Part shown: positions 16,066 to 24,524 of the stretch, piece by piece
Layout: each line of letters begins with the position of its first letter
How positions within the stretch are numbered: the first letter of the stretch is position 1
From: Alphaproteobacteria bacterium
GTDB lineage: Bacteria; Pseudomonadota; Alphaproteobacteria; UBA8366
Reading direction: 5' to 3'
Assembly (NCBI GenBank): GCA_021774335.1
Contig: JAJFJD010000047.1
Location: forward strand, 16,230 to 80,229
DNA: 64,000 nt
The notes under the pieces: generated by a model
Database searches by the model: none
Told to the model about the DNA's origin: nothing
What the model saw: only the letters and a program-made list of their open reading frames with translations
Position numbers and translations under genes: made by a program

Positions 16066-16568
16066 GAAGAGGTGCTCCGTTCGCATTTGGTTTTGCCAAT
16101 TGCGCGAGCGAAGGACCGGAACTGCCGTGTGCCGGGCACGCCAATGCCCTGCACGACCACCGCAGATACGGTGGCATGGCGGAATAGTGGAGAGGTGGTT
16201 CGGTCGATACCCATCGACGCATTCCCCGGTGGCCCATCCCTGCGCGCACGCCACCACAACGGAGATCCGTCCCGTTGGGCGCCCCGCCCACCGGTGGGTG
16301 ACGAGTTGATGGCAGGTCTCCTGGCTTGCGAGTCACCGCCTGTCATCCAGCCTTCCCGAGCTATCGCTCAGTGGCGTCTCATGGACACAGGCTCGTCGCC
16401 TACAGTTGCGGGGGCAGCCACGGCTTGGGTTCAAGATGCGCGGGTAAGCGCGAACCGAACCGTGTTCCCTCTTCCTCCCCTTGCGGGGAACCATCAACGG
16501 ATTGGATTAAACGCCAATTCTTCCGGCCGCTCAACACCGCTGTTGGACAGGGCCGAAATTGAGGGCCG
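16066..16568. other. Leader region of btuB
   Basis: This 503-bp gap is mostly the 5' leader of btuB on the minus strand. It holds the cobalamin aptamer at about 16300-16500, then about 235 nt of expression platform and spacer. A palindrome CCCACCGGTGGG lies at 16287-16298, immediately after the B12 box. The promoter should lie between 16500 and 16568 or within the end of the dioxygenase gene; no convincing boxes were seen. Confidence 0.6.
16300..16500 (-). promoter_or_regulatory. Cobalamin (AdoCbl) riboswitch
   Basis: On the minus strand the aptamer has its hallmark parts in order: GGGAACACGGT early, a GCCGTGGCTGCCCCCGCAACTGTA core, GCCACTG followed by GGGAAGGC, and the B12 box AAGCCAGGAGACCTGCC (16311-16327). 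These are the conserved elements of the cobalamin riboswitch. It lies directly upstream of btuB, so cobalamin is expected to switch off the uptake operon. Confidence 0.95.
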
Positions 16569-17420
16569 CTAAACCGGGGTATCGCCTTCGATTGTCACGC
16601 GGTGCATCAGCCGCCGGTAGCCTTGATAGTCGTTCAGGGCGTAGTGATGGGAACAGCGGTTGTCCCAGAGGGCGACGGCATCGACTTTCCAGCGATAACG
16701 GCAGGTGAATTCCGGCCGGCTCATATGCTCGAACAGGAAGTGCAGGATCGGCCGGCTTTCCTCCGGCGTTATGCCGACGAAATGCGAGCTATGGGCGCAA
16801 TTGATGTAGAGCGCCTTGCGGCCGGTTTCCGGGTGGGTGCGCACGACCGGATGTTCGGCGGCCATGTCGCGCTGGTCCACATTCTGGCCGCGGCCGGTTT
16901 GGGCGGCGATCCGGCTGCGCGCGCCGCCTTCGCTCTTGTCCCGCAGCGACGCGGAACTGACGGCATACAGTGGCGCCAGCATCGCCTTCATGCCGTCCGA
17001 CAAGGTCTCGTAGGCCAGGTACATGTTCGCGAATAACGTATCGCCGCCGCGTGGCGGCAGCTCGCGCGAATACAGCATGGAGCCGAGCGGCGGCTTGGGC
17101 AGATAGGTCGTGTCGGAATGCCAGAGGCCGCCGAAGTTGAGCGTGTCCGCCTCCGTCTTGGTGATTTCGGTGATGCCGGGATGGCCATCCATATCCTTGA
17201 CGAAGGGATAGTTGACGATCGGGCCGAACCGCCCGGCGAAGGCGAGCAACTGATCCGGCGTCAGATCCTGGTCTTCCAGAAAAATGACGAGATGCTTGAG
17301 AAAGGCGGCGTGGATTTCCGCGAAACACTGTTGGTCGAGCGGCTGCGACAGATTGGGGCCGCGGATAACCGCGCCAAGCGCGCCGGCGATCGGTTCGACC
17401 GTGATGGTTTCGTAAGTCAT
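16569..17420 (-). CDS. TauD/TfdA-family 2-oxoglutarate/Fe(II) dioxygenase
   Basis: This 283-residue dioxygenase has an iron triad readable as H101-x-D103 (LWHSDTTY) and H259 (NRCSHHYALNDY). A C-terminal RRLMHRVTIEGD stretch supplies the 2-oxoglutarate-binding arginine. Overall order and length match TauD/TfdA enzymes, which hydroxylate sulfonates, aryloxyacids or related acids. The ATG at 17420 is preferred over an in-frame TTG six codons upstream. It lies on the same strand as, and 77 bp after, the enolase-superfamily gene, suggesting a shared catabolic role. The substrate is unknown. Confidence 0.88.
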   Translation of the reverse strand: MTYETITVEPIAGALGAVIRGPNLSQPLDQQCFAEIHAAFLKHLVIFLEDQDLTPDQLLAFAGRFGPIVNYPFVKDMDGHPGITEITKTEADTLNFGGLWHSDTTYLPKPPLGSMLYSRELPPRGGDTLFANMYLAYETLSDGMKAMLAPLYAVSSASLRDKSEGGARSRIAAQTGRGQNVDQRDMAAEHPVVRTHPETGRKALYINCAHSSHFVGITPEESRPILHFLFEHMSRPEFTCRYRWKVDAVALWDNRCSHHYALNDYQGYRRLMHRVTIEGDTPV

Positions 17421-17497
17421 GGCGACGGGTTGATCCAAGCGAATCGTTCGGCCCCATTATAGGCGGGACAACCGGGCTGTGCGCAAACCGCGGGCGG

Positions 17498-18664
17498 CTA
17501 CGCAGGCAAGGTCCGGAACAGGTCGATGAGATCGGCCCGGGTCTCGAAGCCGATGCCGGGCACATCCGGCGGCCGGGTATGACCGTCGTCGATATGGACA
17601 TCGTCGGCGTACCCGCCGAACGGCTGGAAATTATGCGGATTGGCCTCGCACCCGCCGAGCCCCAACGCGGCCGCGAGATGCAGATGAAACAGATGCCCGC
17701 CATGCGGCAGGAAATCCCGGCGCGACCAGCCGCCGCCTTCCATGACATCGATGATCCGCAGATACTCCGGCACGCCGTAACAATGCGCAGGGTCGAACAC
17801 CAGCACATCGTGGCCCGGGCGCAGGCCACCGTGCCGCAGCAGATTGCGGGCATCGGCCGCGGAAAACAGGGCCTCTCCGGCGGCGATCGGCGGCGTGTAG
17901 GCCGCGGCGGTCTCGGCATGCAGGGCATAGTCGAGCGGGTCGCAGATATCCTCGAACCAGCGCAGGCCGTAGGGCATCAAGGCTGTCGCCGTCTGCGGCA
18001 GGTCATCCGGACCGTAGCTGTTCATGGCGTCCACGGCGACCGCGTCGGCGGGCAGCAGCGACAGTGCCGCCTCGATACGCGCCAGATCGTCCGCCAGCGG
18101 CAGCGCACCGATCTTGATCTTGGCCTGCGTGAACCCCTGGCTTTGAAAGCCGGCGATCTCTTCCTTCAGCCGGGCGACGTCGTCGTCGGGAAAATAATAT
18201 CCGCCTCCGGCGTAGACCGGGACGGGGACGGAGGCATCGGCGGCCGGACGGCCCGTCATTTCGCCGAGCAGTTGATAGAGCGGAACGTTCGCAATTTTGG
18301 CTGCCGCATCCCACAGCGCCATGTCGAGCGTGCCGACCGCGACGCAGCGTTCACCGTGGCCGCCGGGTTTCTCGCCGGCCATCATCGCGGTCCAGGCGCG
18401 GAAGGGGTCGATCGTTTGCCCGTCCGCCGTCGCGAGATCTTCATCCGCCAGTGCCAGGAGCCGCGGCGCGAAGCGCTCGCGGGTCAGGCCGCTTTGCGCG
18501 AACCGGCCGATCGAGGAAAAGCCGTAGCCGACGACCGGCGCGCCGTCGCGGTGCATGTCGGTGGTGACGGCGACGATGCTTGTCGTCAGGCCGCCGGAAG
18601 GAACGGTTGGATCGGCGTAGCGGGAGATTGGGACGCTGCGCTCGGCGATATCGAGAATACGCAT
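17498..18664 (-). CDS. Enolase-superfamily dehydratase, D-tartrate dehydratase-like
   Basis: This 388-residue mandelate-racemase-group enzyme has acid/base lysines in AKIKIG (K182 and K184). Metal ligands fit D212 (VAVDAMN), E238 (WFEDICDPLDY) and E264 (AAGEALFS), and a catalytic histidine lies in the FLPHGGH segment near 321. Long stretches such as GERCVAVGTLDMALWDA and NLLRHGGLRPG resemble D(-)-tartrate dehydratase of Bradyrhizobium as I remember it. The loop after D212 (AMNSYG instead of ANGRF) differs, so the substrate may be another acid sugar. The ATG at 18664 begins the homology. Confidence 0.82.
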   Translation of the reverse strand: MRILDIAERSVPISRYADPTVPSGGLTTSIVAVTTDMHRDGAPVVGYGFSSIGRFAQSGLTRERFAPRLLALADEDLATADGQTIDPFRAWTAMMAGEKPGGHGERCVAVGTLDMALWDAAAKIANVPLYQLLGEMTGRPAADASVPVPVYAGGGYYFPDDDVARLKEEIAGFQSQGFTQAKIKIGALPLADDLARIEAALSLLPADAVAVDAMNSYGPDDLPQTATALMPYGLRWFEDICDPLDYALHAETAAAYTPPIAAGEALFSAADARNLLRHGGLRPGHDVLVFDPAHCYGVPEYLRIIDVMEGGGWSRRDFLPHGGHLFHLHLAAALGLGGCEANPHNFQPFGGYADDVHIDDGHTRPPDVPGIGFETRADLIDLFRTLPA

Positions 18665-18772
18665 GGATTGCCGCAGGTTGGTTGAAGACCGAACCCTATC
18701 ACGGCGGCAGCGCACCGGCGCTCCAAAAATGACGACGCGCCGGTGGTTGCCCCGATGCTTGTCGAGTCGTCT

Positions 18773-19336
18773 CTAATAGGTCCCGCCGGAGTAATTCCCG
18801 CCGGTGGCCGTCACGGCGTCGGGCTGCGGCGGAACCGGACGCCCTTTGCTCGCCTGGCGCAACGCGAGGATCGAGCGGCGTGAATCGGCGGCCGGCTGAT
18901 ACGTATGCGAAATCTCCGACAGGGCATTCCACCACGCGTCCACCGCCGCGTCGTCCGCGACCTCGAATGTGTCGAATCCGCAGCGGTGCAGGAACGAATA
19001 TTGGTCGCGCAAGACATTGCCGACGGCGCGCAATTCCTTGGCATACCCGTAGCGTTCGCGCAGCAGCCGCGCGTAGGAATAAGCGCGGCCGTCCTTGAAG
19101 ACGGGAATGTCGAGGGCGATCAGGTCGAAGCGGTCGAGGTCGTCGGCGATCAGTGCCGGTGACTGGTTGCTTTCCAGCCGAATTCCGAGCGGGGCGTTGC
19201 GGCGCAACAGCGCCTCGCGGTTCGCGGTCCAGGTCGCATAGCTGACGAGCAAGGCGCCCTCGGCCGGCAGCGTTGCGTTGTCGGCCACTGGGGTCCAGGG
19301 ATCATCGATAAGCCGTCCGTCTTTAATGAGGGGCAT
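18773..19336 (-). CDS. DUF934 family protein of the sulfite reductase operon
   Basis: This 187-residue protein of the DUF934 family (start MPLIKDGRLIDDPW; middle DRFDLIALDIPVFKDGRAYSYARLLRERYGY) is regularly found next to siroheme-dependent sulfite/nitrite reductases in proteobacteria. Its molecular role is not established. The ATG at 19336 has an AAGGAG ribosome site and overlaps the end of cysI by 14 bp, so expression is coupled. In many relatives a cysH gene follows. Here the next gene, after a 108-bp gap, is the enolase-superfamily enzyme. Confidence 0.88.
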   Translation of the reverse strand: MPLIKDGRLIDDPWTPVADNATLPAEGALLVSYATWTANREALLRRNAPLGIRLESNQSPALIADDLDRFDLIALDIPVFKDGRAYSYARLLRERYGYAKELRAVGNVLRDQYSFLHRCGFDTFEVADDAAVDAWWNALSEISHTYQPAADSRRSILALRQASKGRPVPPQPDAVTATGGNYSGGTY

Positions 19337-20978
19337 AGAGCGTCTCCTTAAAAGGGGCGAGGCCGACACGGCGATAGGTGTCGATGAAAGCTTCGCCGTC
19401 ACTGCGCAGGCCGAGATAGGTGTTCACGATGGTTTCGATGGCATCGACAATGTCGTCTTCGCCGAAGGCGGGACCGACGATGTCGCCGATCGCAGTGTTC
19501 TCGTCGGCGCTGCCGCCGAGCGTGACCTGATAGAACTCGGTGCCTTTCTTATCGACGCCGAGGATTCCGATGTTGCCCACGTGATGGTGTGCACAGGCGT
19601 TGATGCAGCCGGAGATGTTCAGCGAGATATCGCCGATGTCCCGCAATCGGTCCAGGTCGCCGAAGCGCGCGCTGATGCGCTGGGCGATCGGGATCGAGCG
19701 CGCATTCGCTAGGCTGCAATAGTCCAATCCCGGGCAGGCGATGATGTCGGTCAGCAGGCCCGCATTCGGGGTCTCCAGGCCGTGCGCCTGTAGGTCACGC
19801 CACAGCGCGAACAGGTCGCTCTTGCGGACATCGGCCAGCACCAGGTTCTGGTCCTTGGTGACGCGTAATTCGCCGAAGCTGTAGGTGTCGGCGAGATCGG
19901 CGACGGCGTCCATCTGCTCGGCCGTCGCATCGCCGGGGATCCCGCCTTCCGGCTTTAGCGATACCGTAACGATGGCATAGCCCGGCACTTTATGCTCGGT
20001 CACGTTCGATCCGACCCAGTTGCCGAAAGGGAGGTCCGCCAGCAGTTTCGCGTCGAAGTCCGGCACATCGTCCGCAATGTCCCGGTACGCCGGTGGCGCG
20101 AAATACGCCTTGATCCGGGCGATCTCGTCGTCGGGCAGGGCGAGCGCGCCGTCGCGGAGGTGCCGCCATTCTTCTTCTACGAGATCGGTGAACGTCTCGA
20201 CGCCGGTCTCGTTCACCAGGATCTTGATGCGCGCCTTGTAGATATTGTCGCGGCGGCCGAGCTGATTGTAGACCCGCAGGATCGCCTCGAGATAGGACAG
20301 CAGGTCGCGCTTCGGCAAAAAATCGCGGATGCTTTTCGCGATCACCGGTGTCCGTCCCTGGCCGCCGCCGACGAAGACTTCGAAGCCGGATTCGCCTGTC
20401 GGCCCGCGCTTGATCGCGATGCCGATGTCATGGGTCTTGATCGCCGCGCGGTCATGCGGCGCGCCGGTTACCGCGATCTTGAACTTGCGCGGCAGGAAGG
20501 CGAATTCCGGGTGCAGGGTCGACCATTGACGGATGATCTCAGAATAGATGCGCGGGTCCTCGATCTCATCGGCCGCGACCCCGGCGAAAGGATCGGCGGT
20601 GACGTTGCGGATCGTGTTGCCGCTGGTCTGGATGGCGTGCATTTCGACACTTGCCAGCTCATTCAGGATATCCGCCGTTTCGTCCAGCCGTGGCCAGTTG
20701 TATTGGATATTCTGGCGCGTGGTGAAATGGCCATAGCCCTTGTCGTAGCGCCGCGCGATGAAGGCGAGCTTGCGCATCTGCCTCGACGACAGCATGCCAT
20801 AGGGGATGGCGACCCGCAGCATGTAGGCGTGCAGTTGCAGATACAGCCCGTTCATCAGGCGTAGCGGTTTGAACTCATCCTCGCTCAAATCGCCGGACAG
20901 GCGGCGTGCAACCTGATCGCGGAATTGCAGGACACGTTCGGCGACCACCGTGTGGTCGAATTCGTCATAGCGGTACAT
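19323..20978 (-). CDS. cysI: Siroheme-dependent sulfite (or nitrite) reductase, hemoprotein
   Basis: This 551-residue six-electron reductase has two ferredoxin-like NIR/SIR half domains. The cysteines that hold the 4Fe-4S cluster and siroheme are visible: CPGLDYC (C-x5-C), then ISGCINACAHHHVGNIG (C-x3-C). The N-terminal parachute segment includes YGHFTTRQNIQYNWP. Reduction of sulfite to sulfide is the likely role because of the siroheme methyltransferase gene, DUF2849 and DUF934 around it and the SAM-II element. Nitrite reduction cannot be excluded by sequence. The start at 20978 lies 5 bp after the DUF2849 gene. Confidence 0.9.
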   Translation of the reverse strand: MYRYDEFDHTVVAERVLQFRDQVARRLSGDLSEDEFKPLRLMNGLYLQLHAYMLRVAIPYGMLSSRQMRKLAFIARRYDKGYGHFTTRQNIQYNWPRLDETADILNELASVEMHAIQTSGNTIRNVTADPFAGVAADEIEDPRIYSEIIRQWSTLHPEFAFLPRKFKIAVTGAPHDRAAIKTHDIGIAIKRGPTGESGFEVFVGGGQGRTPVIAKSIRDFLPKRDLLSYLEAILRVYNQLGRRDNIYKARIKILVNETGVETFTDLVEEEWRHLRDGALALPDDEIARIKAYFAPPAYRDIADDVPDFDAKLLADLPFGNWVGSNVTEHKVPGYAIVTVSLKPEGGIPGDATAEQMDAVADLADTYSFGELRVTKDQNLVLADVRKSDLFALWRDLQAHGLETPNAGLLTDIIACPGLDYCSLANARSIPIAQRISARFGDLDRLRDIGDISLNISGCINACAHHHVGNIGILGVDKKGTEFYQVTLGGSADENTAIGDIVGPAFGEDDIVDAIETIVNTYLGLRSDGEAFIDTYRRVGLAPFKETLYAPH

Positions 20979-20983
20979 AGCGC

Positions 20984-21292
20984 TTACTCCTGCGCGGCCT
21001 GATGGCCGAGATCCAAGCGGACGCTCGGGCCGGCGGCGCGGATGGTTTCCCGCTGCCCGACGGCACGGGGCGGTTGATCGCCAACCGTGCCGCGGTCGAC
21101 CGGGATCAGATAAGGTTCGACGACGATCTGGGCCTCGACCGAGGCCTGCGCGGACTGCAGCAACGCGTCGGCCTGTTCACCCGCCTTGGCAAGGCGGCTG
21201 GCCTGGAGCGTCTCGGACCAGGTGAGGGTGGGTGTCAGATAGACGACCTGCCCATCGTTTAGCCGATTTGCGGTAACAGCTTGCAACGTCAT
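20984..21292 (-). CDS. DUF2849 family protein
   Basis: This 102-residue protein starts MTLQAVTANRLNDGQVVYLTPTLTWSETLQ, matching the small DUF2849 proteins found between cobA and cysI in alphaproteobacteria. It has no cysteines or membrane segments. The ATG at 21292 has a strong GGAGGAAC site. The gene is 14 bp downstream of cobA and 5 bp upstream of cysI. Its role in sulfite reduction is unknown. Confidence 0.87.
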   Translation of the reverse strand: MTLQAVTANRLNDGQVVYLTPTLTWSETLQASRLAKAGEQADALLQSAQASVEAQIVVEPYLIPVDRGTVGDQPPRAVGQRETIRAAGPSVRLDLGHQAAQE

Positions 21293-21306
21293 GATCTGTT
21301 CCTCCG

Positions 21307-22113
21307 TCACTCGGCGGCGGCCAACGGCCAGCGCTCGGGTTCCGATGCTTTGGCGAACCGCGCCACGTCGCCGATGACGATCAGCGCAGGGCCGGTGACC
21401 CCGTTGTCCCGAATGACCGCTTCCAGCCCGGCGACGGTGCCGACTGCGACTTTCTGTGTCGCCAGCGTCCCATTCTCGACCACCGCGATCGGCGTGGTCG
21501 GGGCAAGACCACTTTCGATCAACCGCGCACCGACACGGCCCGCGGTCGAAATGCCCATGTAGACGACGATGGTCTGACGGCCCCGTGCCAACCCATCCCA
21601 ATCCAGATCCGGGTCGCCGTCCTTGGCGTGCCCGCTGATAAAGGTCACGGCGGTGGCATGGTCCCGATGGGTCAGCGGGATGCCCGCATAGGCCGCGCAG
21701 CCGGTCGCCGCGGTGATGCCCGGTACGATCTCGACCGGGACGCCGCGCGCGAGCAAATAATCGACTTCCTCGCCGCCGCGCCCGAAGACGAACGGATCGC
21801 CGCCCTTGAGCCGGATCACACGCTTACCGGCTTGCGCGCGGCGCGCCATCAGGGCGTTGATCTCGTCCTGTGGAACGCTGTGGTTGGCCTTCGCTTTGCC
21901 GACGTAAAGGACTTCCGCGCCGGGCCGGGCGAAGTCCAGGATGCCGGGCCCGATCAGGCGGTCGTGGATCACGACGTCGGCGTCGCGCAGCACGCGCAGC
22001 GCCCGCAACGTCAAAAGGTCGGGATCGCCGGGTCCGGCGCCGACGATGAATACCGTCCCGGGCTGTCGTGCTCTTGCCGGGCGTGGTGCCGGAAAGGATA
22101 GAAAATTAGTCAT
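21307..22113 (-). CDS. cobA: Uroporphyrinogen-III C-methyltransferase (siroheme branch)
   Basis: This 268-residue SAM-dependent enzyme adds two methyl groups to uroporphyrinogen III to make precorrin-2, the precursor of siroheme and corrinoids. Family motifs are VGAGPGDPDLLTLRALRVL, RLKGGDPFVFGRGGEE and VEIVPGITAATGCAAYAGIPLTHRD. It has only the methyltransferase domain, without the CysG-type dehydrogenase/ferrochelatase part, so that activity must come from elsewhere. The ATG at 22113 follows GGAGACA. It is the first gene of the operon behind the SAM-II element. Confidence 0.93.
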   Translation of the reverse strand: MTNFLSFPAPRPARARQPGTVFIVGAGPGDPDLLTLRALRVLRDADVVIHDRLIGPGILDFARPGAEVLYVGKAKANHSVPQDEINALMARRAQAGKRVIRLKGGDPFVFGRGGEEVDYLLARGVPVEIVPGITAATGCAAYAGIPLTHRDHATAVTFISGHAKDGDPDLDWDGLARGRQTIVVYMGISTAGRVGARLIESGLAPTTPIAVVENGTLATQKVAVGTVAGLEAVIRDNGVTGPALIVIGDVARFAKASEPERWPLAAAE

Positions 22114-22145
22114 AGAACGTGTCTCCTCGCATCGACCATATGGGC

Positions 22146-22221
22146 CCACGGAGCACGTCTCCGTGGCGCTTTAGCGGTTGGTATCGCGGTCGCAAGCTGC
22201 CCGTTCAAATCCCACGGGCCC
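22146..22221 (-). promoter_or_regulatory. SAM-II riboswitch with adjoining hairpin, upstream of cobA
   Basis: The minus strand reads CGTGG-GATTTGA, then GCTTGC, CCGCG, and finally GCTAAAGCG. CGTGG and CCGCG can form the P1 stem, with the ATTTGA and GCTTGC segments inside its loop and GCTAAA on the 3' side for the pseudoknot. This is the order of the SAM-II (SAM-alpha) aptamer. Immediately downstream, CCACGGAG (22159-22166) and CTCCGTGG (22146-22153) form an 8-bp hairpin that could act as expression platform. Together they would let S-adenosylmethionine repress siroheme and sulfide synthesis. Confidence 0.72.
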
Positions 22222-22245
22222 TTTCAGAGGGAAGGACCAACCCCA

Positions 22246-22277
22246 ACAAAAATCCGCCGCGGCAAAAAGCCGGGCGG
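22246..22277 (-). terminator. Intrinsic terminator after the sensor kinase gene
   Basis: On the minus strand CCGCC-CGGC pairs with GCCG-C-GGCGG across a TTTTT loop and is followed by ATTTTTG. It lies 168 bp downstream of the histidine kinase stop and upstream of the SAM-II aptamer, separating the two operons. Confidence 0.65.
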
Positions 22278-22444
22278 AGCCCTTGTCGCTTTAGCCGCAT
22301 TTATTAAGCGCCCGCAATCTGACCGTTTCTCAAATCGGCGCTGATGGATGAAATAACACTGACTATGGGTAGAGTCAATTAATACACGTAATTATCACGT
22401 ATATTTTATATATAACTATATTGATGTGTAATTAATTGGAGAGA

Positions 22445-23860
22445 TCATTGTAACGAAAGGAGTTTTGGAGATTCTGGCCCGTTTGCGATCGCCGGAAAGC
22501 GCAACCGCACGCGAAGGCCGGGTTGGTTATCTTCCAGCGATAGTTCGGCATAATGCAGCCGCGCCGTGGCGGCGACCTGACTGAGCCCTAGCCCGCTGCC
22601 GGGTGTGCTGCGGCTGTCATCGAGACGGACGAAACGTTCGAGGACACGCTCGCGCTCTTCCGCCGCAATGCCCGGCCCGGTATCGGAAATCGCGAATCCC
22701 GGCCGCCCATCCGCGTCGCGCCACACGGCAAGTGCGATGGCGCCGTTCTCCGGCGTGTGGTTGAACGCGTTGTCCAGCAAATTGGTGATCGCCTGCGACA
22801 ACAGGTTCCGATCGCCATCGATCAAACAGTCATCGGCCGCGTTCACCTCGAGGCGCAGCCCCCGATCGTCCGCCGCCGCGCTGTACAGATCGGCCGCGTC
22901 CCGCACGAGTGCGCCCAGATCGAGCCGTTCGAACCGGTCGCGCAGGACCCCCGATTCCGCCAAGGCAATCGCAAGGAGGGCGTTGAAGGTATCGAGAATG
23001 CCGTCGGTTTCCTCGATCGTCTTGGTAAGCGCCGCTCGATACTCCTCCGGATTGGATTGCGCCATCAGCGTGACTTCGAGCCGGCTGCGCAAACGCGAGA
23101 TCGGGCTGCGCAGGTCGTGCGCGATGTTGTCGGCGACGCCGCGCATGCCTTCCATAAGCCGTTCAATCTGATCAAGCATGTCGTTGAGGTTCTGCGCCAG
23201 CCGGTCGAATTCGTCCGCATAGCCGGTCACCGGCATGCGCTGCGTCAGGTCGCCGTGTAGGATCGCCCGGCTGCCCAGGTTGATCGCGTCGAGCCGACGT
23301 AGAAAATTCCGGCTCAACAGCAGCCCGCCGCCGAAACCGAGTGCCAGTGTGGCCAGCAGGGCCCAGATCAGCGCATTGGTAATGGTTTCGCGAAAAGCTG
23401 CGCGCTCGGTCAGGTCGCGCCCGACCAGCAGGTGGAACCCGCCTTCGAGTTTGAAGGTGCGCGCCCGAGCGATTTGCGGCCGCAATGTAGGCCGGGCCGC
23501 CTGCTTGATGTGGAAGTCGATCCACCGCGGCGCGCCCTTGGCCGATTCGGGCCAACCGGTCAGGTTTCCTGCCAGCGGTGTGAGAAAAGGATCGGTCAGC
23601 AGATAGACGCCCCGTCGGCCGCTTTCGCCGGAACTGCGCTCCCGGATGATTTCGACGAGCCCGACGACGCTGCGTTCGCGGTACTGCTCGGCGAGGCCGG
23701 TGATCTCCGCCTCGATGGTGTCGTCGCTTTGCGCGTCGATGACGCTGACGGTGCTCCAATACACAAAGACCAGAACGCCGCAAACCGACAACCCGAACAC
23801 CGCCATGTAGAGCATTGCGTAGCGGAATGTGGATGTGCGGAATAGCCTATTCCGGAACAC
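22445..23860 (-). CDS. Sensor histidine kinase
   Basis: This 471-residue membrane kinase has transmembrane segments near residues 17-38 and 163-183 enclosing a periplasmic sensor region. A HAMP linker follows, then a HisKA box with phosphoacceptor H248 (NIAHDLRSPISRL). The ATPase domain has N box NLLDNAFNHTP, G1 ISDTGPGI and G2 GSGLGLSQ. The GTG at 23860 overlaps the response regulator stop by 14 bp; no better upstream start exists. It is the partner of the downstream-named regulator. The signal is unknown. Confidence 0.88.
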   Translation of the reverse strand: MFRNRLFRTSTFRYAMLYMAVFGLSVCGVLVFVYWSTVSVIDAQSDDTIEAEITGLAEQYRERSVVGLVEIIRERSSGESGRRGVYLLTDPFLTPLAGNLTGWPESAKGAPRWIDFHIKQAARPTLRPQIARARTFKLEGGFHLLVGRDLTERAAFRETITNALIWALLATLALGFGGGLLLSRNFLRRLDAINLGSRAILHGDLTQRMPVTGYADEFDRLAQNLNDMLDQIERLMEGMRGVADNIAHDLRSPISRLRSRLEVTLMAQSNPEEYRAALTKTIEETDGILDTFNALLAIALAESGVLRDRFERLDLGALVRDAADLYSAAADDRGLRLEVNAADDCLIDGDRNLLSQAITNLLDNAFNHTPENGAIALAVWRDADGRPGFAISDTGPGIAAEERERVLERFVRLDDSRSTPGSGLGLSQVAATARLHYAELSLEDNQPGLRVRLRFPAIANGPESPKLLSLQ

Positions 23861-24524
23861 GGAGACAGTATCCTGCGCCGCGCACGGTATGCAGCAGCGG
23901 CGTGTCGAAATCCTTGTCGAGCTTTTGCCGCAGCCGGCTGATCTGCACGTCGATCACGCCGGTCTTGGGGTCGAAGTGATAGTTCCACACATTCTCCAGC
24001 AGCATGGTACGGGTCACCACCTGCCCGGAATGGCGTATTAGGTATTCCAGGATCTGAAACTCGCGCGGCAACAGATCGATCCGCGTGCCGGAGCGCGTAA
24101 CGGTCCGGGCCAGCAGGTCGACTTCCAGATCGCCGAGCGTCAATGTTGTTTCGGTCGGGGCGGTCTGGCCGCGCCGCATTAGGGCTTCCAGACGGGCCTG
24201 CAATTCGGAAAAGGCATAGGGCTTGGTCAGGTAATCGTCTCCGCCGGCGCGCAATCCTTTCACCCGGTCGTCGACCCTGTCCATCGCGCTGAGGATCAAC
24301 ACCGGTGTGGTGTTCCCTTCTTTGCGCAGCAGCTCGATGATGTGCAGGCCGTCCATACCGGGCAGCATGCGGTCGACGATCATTCCGGCATAGGCCTCGG
24401 TGGTGGCGAGATGCAGGCCGTCCGGGCCCGTTGCCGCGTGATCCACCACGAATCCCGCCTCCTCGAGGCCTTTCTGCAGAAACGCCGCCGCTTCCGTGTC
24501 GTCTTCGATCAGCAATAGTCGCAT
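23847..24524 (-). CDS. OmpR/PhoB-family response regulator
   Basis: This 225-residue regulator has a receiver domain with the acidic pair in IEDD (residues 6-9), phospho-acceptor D51 (IVDRMLPGMDG) and conserved K in YLTKPYAFSEL. A winged-helix DNA-binding domain follows (LPREFQILEYLIRHSGQVVTRTMLLENVW...VDVQISRLRQKLD). It is divergent from the LLM oxidoreductase array with a 229-bp intergenic region and is followed by its kinase. Control of the LLM array is possible from position alone. Confidence 0.93.
   Translation of the reverse strand: MRLLLIEDDTEAAAFLQKGLEEAGFVVDHAATGPDGLHLATTEAYAGMIVDRMLPGMDGLHIIELLRKEGNTTPVLILSAMDRVDDRVKGLRAGGDDYLTKPYAFSELQARLEALMRRGQTAPTETTLTLGDLEVDLLARTVTRSGTRIDLLPREFQILEYLIRHSGQVVTRTMLLENVWNYHFDPKTGVIDVQISRLRQKLDKDFDTPLLHTVRGAGYCLRVPE

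Larger units (their letters stand above)
22114..22444. other. Leader of the cobA-cysI operon and end of the two-component operon
   Basis: This 331-bp gap is read on the minus strand. It contains the terminator of the upstream sensor kinase gene (22246-22277), a SAM-II-like aptamer (about 22165-22221) and a strong hairpin (22146-22166) before cobA. The 22370-22440 part is strikingly AT-rich, with no readable gene. Confidence 0.6.

Noticed and set aside
22165..22221. Possible tRNA remnant, suggested by AGCGGTTGGTA and GTTCAAATC
   Set aside because: The T-arm does not pair, and the minus strand fits the SAM-II aptamer much better.
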